A DNA stretch of 64,000 nt from Sipunculus nudus (lineage: Eukaryota; Annelida; Sipuncula; Golfingiida; Sipunculidae): NCBI GenBank assembly GCA_026874595.1, contig CM049309.1, forward strand, positions 51,620,079 through 51,684,078. The letters run 5' to 3'. A program made the position numbers and the translations under genes. Positions 50,622-61,141 of this stretch are shown in pieces; position 1 is the stretch's first letter; each line of letters starts with the position of its first letter. The notes under the pieces are model-generated. The model was not told the origin of the DNA, ran no database searches, and saw nothing but the letters and a program-made list of their open reading frames with translations.

Positions 50622-53548
50622 GTAAGTTGATTTACCATTTATGGTGCATATAATCTCCTATATTTCCTTTCCTAAATTAAAATATACTGGAATCATGCAA
50701 GTGTTTAATTCCTAGTATTTTGACATTAAAATTCATGGGTACACTGGTAATGCATTCATGAGCATGTATTAAATTTTATATGTTAACCAGATTTTATTTC
50801 CTCATACTGTAGTTTTAATATTCTCTTCCCCTACTGTTTTTATAATCAGCAAATAGCAAAATACATGCACCAGCCTCAGATCTGCTCTTTAAAATTATAT
50901 TTATGGGTTTTCATAACTCTTCATGTTTTTTTTTTTTTGCTGAATAAGTAGACAGTGAATAGGTATTAACTTTATCTCAGCTGATTTCAGCTAGTGTTGA
51001 GCCAATAACCCATCTTAGTCAGGTTCAAGATTGATTTTGAGACCCACAAGTGACAACTGACATTGATGTGACGGTTTTGATTATGCACATATATATTTGT
51101 CTGACTTTGGATAATAAAATTGATATGTAGAGAGTACATCTGTCAGATATGTATATTAGTTAATTATCATTAAGAGTTTGAAGCATATCAAAGTTGTGAC
51201 TAACAAATGTATCGTTTAAAAAAAAAATCAGTCAGTTTCAAGTACAAATTTATTACAATTAAAAGTCATACAATATTTCACAGTGAATAATCATATTTTG
51301 CAATTTACTATCAGAAAATATTCTTTAATTAGATTACAATATGTTTCTGTCATGCAAAAATGTGGAGAAAATTGCTGAACAAGTTCTTCCAAAATGTGTT
51401 AAAACTAGCCAGGGTTGGTTTTCTTCCGGAAGAAATACCGAGACATTGGAAGAAAATGGAGGAAATGGGGTTTCTTCTGGAAATAATGGATGAAAGTGGA
51501 ATTTAGTGGACGGTAAGAGTAAACTTTAAGAAAGGAAGGAATATAATGATACCATACAGTTGTCCCACTTTCAGTTCAGCTTAACCATGGCTCAAAATTA
51601 TCTGGCTAGATGCTCTCCCAAGGAGTGATCCTCTGAGGTCATTGAGTATACATTGTGTTATGCAGCAGCAGCAGTACTGCTATGGGCGTAGGAAAGACAG
51701 CAAGCGGCTTAATCAATTTGGGCCAGACCAAAATCAATATTGGAGAGTATTAGTCTTGCCCTGTACAACCAGGAGAGGACTGCAGACTTGTTTACCTGAA
51801 TCAGGGCTACCCAAGCATGGCCAGCCACCAGGGAAAATGTTGTATAGAATATGATGACGTCAGTAGTATCATTGTAATGGTGTTATCATCAGCAGGAGCT
51901 GTAGTAAACAACCATGGGTCCTGCACTTTGAGGACAAATAAGGGACTCTTGTTGTTTTTATCATCACTGAGCTTCCTTGGACTTAATAAGTACTTACTGT
52001 TGACATTTTGTGGAGGTTGCAGTAATATTCAGTACCATATCTCAGAACATCACAGGGGTGGAAATTGGTGAAGAATTGCTCATCCCAATGTAGCCTGTAT
52101 ATTAAAGGTTCTGCTGGTCCACAAAAGAAACCACATCTCCTCCCCGTTTTAACTTTAAAGACAACAAAGTGTTGATCATTCATTTGTCTTTAATTGCCCT
52201 TAAGCATGAAATGGGTGTGAAAGGTTGTAGTATCTATATTTTTTAGAGGATTTCTATTCTTAAAGGTCCCTGAAATTTGCATGGAAACCATGCACACCCA
52301 GGAACCATCTGACAAAAGTATATTTTCTACTAGTATGCCAAGCCTATAAATTTGTTAAATGTCACATAATTTATGGCCTGCACCTAAAAATACAAGTCTA
52401 GGGCTTGTGAGCCCCTTATGATTTCAGTTCCTGTTGCAGATGAATGTACCATGTTGTCCTCTGTCCCTGAGTGGGCTCAGACCCTGCCTTGTTCAGTCAA
52501 GTCATTGTGTGTACTGATTAACTAATACCACCAGCTCTTGTGCCATAGCCGCAATTACTGGTCACCATGACCGGTTTGGACCCGGATCCATTCCTCCTAG
52601 TCATCAACCTGGCAGGCAATATGAACCTACAGAAGGTCAGGCATCTGAGAGGTTTACAGATTGCTGGTCTCTGGGGTCAGAGGTCCTGCCTTGTAAAAGA
52701 TGTACACCCCCACAAATCAAATATTTGAGTCAAAATATACTTAATATTAACCCTATTTTCTATTTTGATCACTCTTGATATTTTTTGTCTAAATGTTTTA
52801 TTATTAAAACAGCTATTGTGGTACAGTTCCTAGTATCCTGTTATTCCCATATTGAACTGATGGGAAGGGGATGCTTACATTTACTGAGGTTTTGCTCGTC
52901 ACAAATATTTTTTATCCAACTTGTCAGATCAGAAGCCACTATTTGTAACAGCTCAACTTGCTATGAGACTTCACCCGTTTTGTATTTTTTTTGCATGAAC
53001 CTGCACATGAACTTAGTGGCATTTTGTGTTGATTCCATAATTTTGCAGGGGCATGTTGAATGTTGTTGCTAGAAACCAGGGTGTCAGGTCCCCAAAAAAA
53101 GGTTAACACTTGCCATTACCCTGTCAGGCTGTCACTGTCAGTTTATAAGAGGATTATTGTTCAAACTGATACTAGTTTAGTAAATACATGAAATGTAATT
53201 TCTATTTTTTTTCTGGTTTTAATTATTGTTAAATCTGGGAACATAATGGCTTACCTGTAACCACACCCTTGAGATAAATAATTTGATACCCTAACCATAT
53301 TATTCAGTTGCAGTGTTAACTGAAAAATAAATACCATGTTTCTTATGAACCAACAAAAACCTTGCCCTTTTGGGTTTATGGACATGTAAACAACATTCCA
53401 GAGCCTCAAGTTTCAGTGACAACTGTACTTGAAGACAATAAATGTGTCACGTCTGTCCTCCTAGTATCTTGTTTACCTCAGGCATGGGATTTCACACACC
53501 TGTGCTTATAATATAACTATTCTTTTTTATGTTTTATGATTATAGTTA

Positions 53549-53587
53549 TGTGACAAAGGATCAGCTAAATTTATACCCTTTGTCACA
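53549..53587. repeat. Perfect 11-bp inverted repeat in intron 2
   Basis: TGTGACAAAGG (53549-53559) pairs exactly with CCTTTGTCACA (53577-53587). Confidence 0.8.
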
Positions 53588-54424
53588 ACAGAAATTTTAG
53601 ATAGATTCACTTTTTATTCCGATAAATAAATGTTTTATATCAGTTCAATATTGACAGAAGGAGGATAGTCATTTTATTGCATAAAGCACTGGTGATAGTC
53701 AGCAGTTACTAATGAAATAGTCAGTGTCCATGATGATAGGTTGATCACTCTTGGGGCTACCTTCTGTGCTCATATTTCACCGTGAGTGTACAGTGATAGG
53801 CTTACACCTCAGTGATGCTGTTCTAATTGTATCAATGTTTGCTAATGGCTGGCTATTGTAACTGTAAATAGCTCTTAATATGTCATACACTGTGTTTGAG
53901 GCGATTCATATAGTAAGATCCTTCAAGCATAGCTACAGTTGAGTGTTGAACATGGTCCAACTATTGTGAAATAGATTGTTTCAAGTGTGTAGAGTATATA
54001 TATATTTATCTAAAGAAGTCCAGGGCTGAGTTATTTATAGAACATTGACAATGAGTTTTTCCTATGATAGCCTTGTTACTTTGTAATGAAACCAGGCCAC
54101 CTGTTAGTGTCTTTCAATATTACATTGTGTACCCTGGTATACTGTTTCTCTCCATCAGGGTTGCCAGTTTGTTGATTCATGGCCAGATATCTCAGATTTT
54201 GCCATTTTAAACTCCCATTGGCTGTCAAAAATTTGTTTGGTCATACAGGAAAAATGGCAGAATTTTGGCCAAATCACATGGTTTTCAGGAATTTCCTGAT
54301 AATCCTAGAATTCTCATTCATATTCACGTCGCTGTTTAAGGTAATGACATCAGATCAACAACTGAAAGGTCAAAGGTCCATGAAGGAGTATGACTGTGCT
54401 TGTTATGTGTGGACATTGTGTGAC

Positions 54425-54837
54425 TAGGGCTGAAACGGGTACAAAATTTTGGACTCGAGTACCCGATAGGCATTACCCGACTCGGACTCGAGTACTCGTT
54501 ACTATGGCAACGCTGTAAAGTTTAACTGACATGTTTATCGATGCAAAACATACATAAATTTGACTTCGTGACTCCAAACTAAGGAATAGATATAGATACT
54601 AAAATTTAACAGAGTGGAAAAATCCATTCGAAAACATATAACTAATAAATGTGAGTCTCTTCAAAATAAACTGTACAGTATGATAATTACTTCGATAATG
54701 AATAAATAGGCCGAGACTTCCAGTAAATTTACAGTAATATTCATATATGCGTGTACATACACAAGTACTCGAGTCCAAATTTTGAACTCGAGTACTCTGT
54801 AAGTATTACCTGGACTCGAGTACTCCTTTCAGCCCTA
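54425..54837. mobile_element. hAT-type MITE with perfect 8-bp TSD
   Basis: 413 bp. Left end TAGGGCTGAAACGGGTAC and right end GTACTCCTTTCAGCCCTA are inverted repeats with few mismatches. It is flanked by TGTGTGAC at 54417-54424 and 54838-54845, a perfect 8-bp duplication. The TIR style and 8-bp duplication are those of hAT elements. The palindrome ACTCGAGT appears five times near the ends. No transposase frame. Confidence 0.92.
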
Positions 54838-55544
54838 TGTGTGACACCAGCAGTTAATGGTATCTGGTCATCTTGCTTTATAGGGGAATGTTCAAGGGAT
54901 CTAACAGGTCTTCCCAAAAAAAAAAAGATGCTGGGGTGGCCTTGTTTTACCAGGAATCCATGAGTTCATATAAACCCTATGTATGAAAAACTTAAAACAA
55001 CTTGTTCATTTGTCGAAATACACTCAGGCATATATATACTTATGGTCACATGAATCACAGCATTAAAATATAAATGAACATTTTTTCATACATATACACA
55101 TATATTAAAGTGCACATGGAAACAGCTTGTTTCTTTCCCTACAAACACTGTATGGGCCTCCTTTTATGCATGAATTAATTTAAAAAAAATGAATTTTTTA
55201 TACTGAATAGATTACTTAAATTATTTTCTGTTTTTCATTATGTGTGTAAATTACATATTTTACCGCTGTCCATTTCTGACTGGAAGACTGCAAAATGAAA
55301 ATATGAATATCAGGATACCATGCTTCACCAGTGTTCTTGTCTGTTGTCATCCATTGTGTCACAGCTGAAGTACCAAGGAGTAATGCCAATATTATTAATG
55401 TACAGTGAGCTTCACAGTTCAAATAATTGTTATTAAGGATTGATTAAACACACCATAACTCAGGCTGTTTTCAGTTTTAGGCCTGCCTTCTTTAATCTTG
55501 AAGATATCTAACAGTACCCTTCAGTTACTTGTGACCACTAGGTT

Positions 55545-57451
55545 TTTAGCTCAGCTGACTGTAAGTCATCTGAGCTATAGCGATCACTCTTTGTCCGTCT
55601 GTCCGTTGGTCCGTCCGTCCGTTAACCTGGCACAAATCGTAACCGCTGGACCTAGAAACTTGTAACTTGACATTCTGAGAGGTCCATGAAAAATCTCCTT
55701 GGAAACCAAAAAATTAGGTCTCTGTTACCAATATCCTCCAAGTTATGGGGCCCCAAAGTACCCCCTCAGAATAGTCAAAAATTTCATACAAAAACTTCAA
55801 TATCTCATTAACTACATCACTGATGGTCATGATTTTTGGCATACATATTGATCATGAGATGTTTCATCAGTTTCTGCAGACTGGTGGCGCCACCTGTATT
55901 TTTCAATTTTTTTACGAATTATTTTCTCTATTTTTGAGACCTTTAAAAATATGAACATCTGTTAACAGGGCACAAATTGTAAAGACTGGACCGAGAATCT
56001 TCATTCTTGACACAGTGAGAGTCCTATGAAAAGTCTCCATGAAAACCAGAAATAAGGTCTCTGTTACCCATATCCTTTGAGCTGTTGGGCTCCCAATTAC
56101 CCCCCCCCCCCCCCAGAATAATGGAAAATTTGATTAAAAAAAAAAAACTGCAACATCTCAATGACTACAACACTGATGCTCATGATTTTTGGCATACATA
56201 TTGATGAAGAGGTGTTCCATCAGTTCCTGCAGACTGGTGGCGCCACCTGTTTTTTTTTTTCAAATTTTTACGAATTTTTTTTCTCTTTTTTTTGAGACCT
56301 TCAAGGATGTAGATATCTGTCAACTGGGTAATGACTGGACCTAAAATCTTCATTCTTGACACACAGGGAGACCCATGAAAAGTCTCCATAGAAACCTGAA
56401 ATTAGGTCTCTGTTACCCATATCCTTTGAGCTATGGCACTCCAAAGTACAGCTCAGAATAATGGAAAGTTTGATACAAAAGCTGAAGTATCTGAACAACT
56501 AATGCAGAGATCACCATAATTGTTTGCATGGATATTGATCATTGAGTGTTTTATCAGTTTCTGCAGACTGGTGGCACCATCTGTATTTGTTCAGGTGTTT
56601 TTACAAATTTTTTTCTCAATTTTCGAGACCTTTAAAGATATGAACATCTGTTAACAGGGTACAAATCATAACAACTGGACCAAGAATCTTCATTCTTGAC
56701 ACACAGGGAGACCCATGAAAAGTCTCCATGGAAACCTGAAATTAGGTCTCTGTTACCCATATCCTTCAAGCTGTATGGCTCCAAAATACCCCCCAGAATA
56801 ATGAAAAATTTGATACAAAAACCACCATATCTTGATAACAATAACACTGATGTTCATTAATTTTGCCATACATATTGATCATGAGGTGTTACATCAGTTT
56901 CTGCAGACTGGGTGTGCCACCACTATTTTTTTTCAAATTTTTATGATTTTTTTTCTCTGTTTTTTTAGACTTTTAAAGATGTTGTTATATGTCAACAGGG
57001 TACAAATCCTATCAACTGGACCTAGATTCTTCATTCTTGTAATACAAGGAGGCTTATGAAAAGTGTTTGTGGAAACCTGAAATTAGGTCTCTGTTACCTG
57101 TATCCTTCAAGCTATAGGACTCAGAAGTACCCCCCAGAATAATGGAAAATTTGATACAAAAGCTGAAGTATCTAAACAACTAATGCAGAGATCACCATGA
57201 TTCTTTGCATGGATATTGACCATGTGTTTTTATTAGTTTCTGCAGACTGGTGGAGCCACCTGTATTTTTTTAAAGTTTGTGCATTTTTTCTCTATTTTTG
57301 AGATATATAAATACAGACACAATCTTGGCCTGATGGTTAATCTGTTTGATGCTTCAGTATAATGGGTATATACTACCATTCAGATGATAAAATTTCCTTT
57401 TACGAATCTCTTCCCAGTCAGCTGAGCGTCATGACCCATGTGTCACTTGTT
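55545..57451 (+). mobile_element. Hairpin-ended element F2, copy b, with five tandem cores
   Basis: Starts with the AGCTCAGCTGACT (55548-55560) / AGTCATCTGAGCT (55564-55576) hairpin and a GTCC tract (about 55590-55623). Five tandem cores of about 335-353 bp follow, each with a palindrome or its decayed form after CAGACTGG: 55883 and 56236 exact, then about 56571, 56909 and 57246. The end is AGTCAGCTGAGC, a TGAC/GTCA stem and CTTGTT at 57451. AGTCAGCTGAGC inverts the start. Short frames inside share peptides because the units are tandem, not because they encode protein. Confidence 0.8.
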
Positions 57452-59297
57452 ATATCTATCAGTTAACACAGACCTGTGTCAAGAGAACTTGTGTTAGGCT
57501 GATTTACTCAGCAAAGTGACCATATTCCATGAGTCCAGAAGTAAAGCTCTGAGACATCTAATCGAGCAAGGGTCAGGCTTCTATATGCTACCAAGATACC
57601 TTGCTTCATTGAACCACTATGAATCTATTTAGATGGAAATTCATAAAATTTTCATGAATAATAAACAAGCCTGCACATGGGGCTGGCATCACAACTGCCA
57701 ATTAAGTACAACAAACCAGATGTAAACAATATGCTGATCACACCCCATCTGCCCGGCAACACATGCACCAGATAAAGGATGGGCTTATTAGGCTTTATTT
57801 GATTCGATGGATTCTCGATACCCTTCTGACAAAGCTAAACATTTAGATCTGAAAGTGTATGCCATTCATATGATTAGTTCAGTTATTCATTATTCATGAA
57901 ATAAACTCAAGAGTGGCTTGCTGGAGCAAGGTACCTTGGTAGGGTAAGGCGGCCAGATCCTTGCTTTTAGGGAGGTGCTCTAGGAATGGGAATTACCACC
58001 CAGGGTGTGCATTCTCATGTTCCTGAGGAGAACCTAAAATTCTCCATTACCAGTTTACTCATGTAATCTTATTGCTCTGTTACATAATTCCATGTTGTTT
58101 CATGGACTCCTTCAGAGGAAAAAGTCCTCACTGAGGTGTCTGCCTGATATTCTTTAAAGGTCACACAAACCATTTGCTCACCAGCTGTCAACAACAGTTT
58201 TACCTGGAATGTGCTGGTGCCTAGGTTGTTTATGTCTGTGAAACTACTAGTTACTCACCAGTTCCTAGAAAGCTTATGTTCTGTGGTTCTTCTAAATGTT
58301 ATTGCCAAGGATTGCCTGCTATAAAGCACCATGTTGATGGATGTTTCTGCAACATTTATCTGGGTTAGCTGTAAGAATAGCTTTCTGTCTGTGTCATGTC
58401 AAGAGACTTCAACTGTTAAAGAATTGAAAATTAAAAAAAGTTCTCATTTTCATACTTTCTGAAGCTCTTTATATGATTAAATATTTGTTACGACATGGAA
58501 AGCCGAAAAATTTTAATTATATTTGAAGAGGTAGATTTTTTTTTTTTTTTCATGAATACCTGAGTATATGGTTCAGTTCAGGTTGTATTCAATATGATTT
58601 AAACAAATGTACAATTGCAACAGTAATAGGTATAGAGTAATGATATTAATAATTTTGATAAAGTTAAGCATGTAAGGACATCTTTACAGACTAAAAGATG
58701 TGACTTTTTTTTTACTAGCTTATCCAGAGTCATCCATTTATTATGATTTGTAATATTATAATAATATAGTGCTCAAGAAATATTTTCACAGACAAGCATT
58801 TTGAAATATTTAAGATATGAATATAAAAAATTAATTGTGATATATAATTTACCTTATTGGTCTAATATTAACTTGAGTGTGTAAAGCATTTGTTCTCACC
58901 TCCTTTTTTTTTCTGACTTTACTCATAAAATATCTTAAAATTTAATCACAATTTATTTCTGAAACCTCTCTGTTTGAAAGAGGTAGGCTTTAGATTTATT
59001 TTACAGTAAATCAGAGAGAGAATAATGTGCATCAGAATTAATGTGTCTCTATTCATGGTTTGTATCACACAAATCGTGAATGTATACTAGTCTGTTCATG
59101 TATATGATAGTGATTAAAGAATCCATATAACAAATCTATAGCATATCATTGTTTCCCTTGATGTGATTGATTTTCCTCTGTATTCAGTGGGGGTAATATA
59201 AATACCGGTATGCAGGTATTGTTTTGGTAATGTAAGTATCCAGACCTTACCGGGGGAGAAAGCAAAGAAAACAGTGCTTAATTACTCCTTGAGATAA

Positions 59298-59720
59298 CAG
59301 GGCTCGACATTAACTTTATAAGGTACCTGTCCAGTTTGGCAAGTTACTTTTAGCTTTTACTTGTCCCACATGAATTATTACTTGCCCTCCAAAATCAGTG
59401 ATAGAAGCCACACACACAAAAAAGTTTCATATAATTTTGATGTGTGTTTTATTGCATGTTAGACAAGAAATATATTCAGATATTTGTTAATAATATTATC
59501 TTTAGCAAATCCACAGATAAAAGCACAAGTAATTAAGATAATGCGGTATTGTCAATGTATGATTCCATTTCTCCAAGAAGGAAAAAGACTTTTAATTGAA
59601 AATTTGTCTAAAGATTCTGGCCTTTAGCTGATTAAGGGGCAAATTTTGGGTGTCTTGCCACCATTTTCAGGAATTTTTACTTGCCCTGCACAAGTAGTTA
59701 ACAGTTAGTATCGAGTCCTG
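59298..59720. mobile_element. Inverted-repeat element next to exon 3
   Basis: 423 bp. Left end CAGGGCTCGACATTAACT and the reverse complement of the right end, CAGGACTCGATACTAACT, agree over 18 bases with few mismatches. The CAGGG start is hAT-like, but I see no clean flanking duplication, so the copy is probably old. It ends 75 bases before exon 3 and lies across the region where the branch point is expected to begin. Confidence 0.7.
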
Positions 59721-59795
59721 AAGAAGAAAACCAATAATTAGATGAAAGTGGTAACATTAAAACTGGTACTTTCACTATTAATAATGTCTTTTTAG

Positions 59796-59924
59796 AATAC
59801 AGCCGGTCTGGATGACTTTGACAGAATCAAGACCCTAGGTACAGGTTCCTTTGGTCGAGTGATGCTAGTACAACACAAAGCCACAAAAGACTACTACGCT
59901 ATGAAAATACTGGATAAACAGAAG
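59796..59924 (+). CDS. PKA-C: PKA catalytic subunit, coding exon 3 (glycine loop and ATP lysine)
   Basis: Third coding exon, 129 bp, after a TTTTTAG acceptor and ending at GTAAGA. It encodes 43 residues, starting [20 protein letters not shown] and ending [11 protein letters not shown]. The nucleotide-binding glycine loop GTGSFGRV lies at residues 50-57 of the joined protein. The ATP-anchoring Lys (Lys72 in PKA numbering) is in AMKIL, at residue 72 counting the initiator Met. This is strand 1 to strand 3 of the kinase N-lobe. Phase is 0 at both ends. The next expected exon (VVKLKQIEHTLNEKRIL region) was not found before the window ends, so the gene is truncated by the window edge and not by mutation. 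Confidence 0.97.
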
Positions 59925-60260
59925 GTAAGATATATATATATATATAATCCCTACATATTGTTCACAAGAATGTGGTCCAGGTTAATTTGTGCCTTTTATA
60001 TACCCATCTGAGAGGGGTCATATTCTGGTATGGGCAGCATCTATCTGTCCATTTGTTGGGGAATTAAATGGATTTAAATGAAACTTAATGGAAACATTAA
60101 GCCATATGATATTTCGCCTGAGTTAGATTCTAGGAAAAATGCACTCATATTTAAGGAGTTCAGAGGTCCCAAAAAATTGATGAAGTCATGATGACTAACC
60201 ATAATTTGACAGAATTTTGTGGAACTCGCTATATAGATTTAGGCCAAAATAAAAATGAGG

Positions 60261-60560
60261 TATGGTTCTCAGGCACTTTTTTTCAGATATCAATGCGGGC
60301 GGGCATTTTTTTTATTTTTAATTTTTTTGGTATGTTTCGATATAAATGTCAAATGATAAGAGAAAAGCATGATAATAACAGATTTATTTTGCTAAACAAG
60401 TAAAAGCACTACATAACAAAGGAAATTGTATGATTTTATCTTCTTGAAAGAAATGTCCGAGGGGCTGCAGCTCAAAATAGGTAAGTTTCTATTGAAAATC
60501 AAAATAAAAATGTTTGATGCGGGGGTTTAAATTTGATGCGGACGGTGCCTGAGAACCATA
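60261..60560. mobile_element. Inverted-repeat element F4, copy 2
   Basis: 300 bp with a perfect 16-bp terminal inverted repeat, TATGGTTCTCAGGCAC (60261-60276) and GTGCCTGAGAACCATA (60545-60560). The outer TA on each side could be a TA target duplication, as in Tc1/mariner MITEs. Homologous to 38113-38406. Non-coding. Confidence 0.88.
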
Positions 60561-61141
60561 TTTTTTTATTTTTTATGGCCTTACTAAAAGAGTTTCTATC
60601 CTGAATTAATTCTTGGGAAAAATTTTGCATATCTTATGAGGTCAGAGGTGAAATCATACATCAGGCTTTGTCACTTTTGTGGTGCTCTCTTTTACAGTTC
60701 AGACAACGGGATATTTAGAAGCAGTTAATGCATGCCAGGGTTCCTCAGGTGCTTGACCCAGATGTTTCCTTCTCTGATGTAAACAATTAACATTTGTTCC
60801 AAACAGCTGCATGGCTTTGGTGTTTGGGAAACTGAAACTGAGAGAACCCATTTTATACCACTTTCACATATGCTTGTTCCCTGTTGTTCACTTTTACATA
60901 TGCATATATATTTTACATGTCTGAATTAGTTTGTTTTTTTTTTTTTTTTTGCTAGTACTGAGTATGGTATAGTGTTACCTTATACTAAGGCTTACTAACA
61001 TATACTGTCTTAACCTACTATGGTTAACTAAAACAGACAAACAATATACCGGTAAGCATTTTTACCAAATGAACGGGATCAAGCCTGCTTTTATGAAGTT
61101 ATTACCTAATACAATGAGAAAACGTGATCTTAAATTGGTCA

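Larger units (their letters stand above)
50622..59795 (+). other. PKA-C: PKA-C intron 2
   Basis: GTAAGT...TTTAG intron of 9,174 bp. It contains a MITE with a perfect 8-bp target duplication (54425-54837), a hairpin-ended element with five tandem cores (55545-57451), and an inverted-repeat element (59298-59720) ending 75 bases before exon 3. Between these I see only low-CpG AT-rich intron, poly-T and poly-A runs, and no exon. Confidence 0.9.

Noticed and set aside
37947-60403. Two frames sharing the peptide MIREKHD
   Set aside because: The shared peptide lies inside the two F4 element copies, so it reflects repeat homology and not a protein family.
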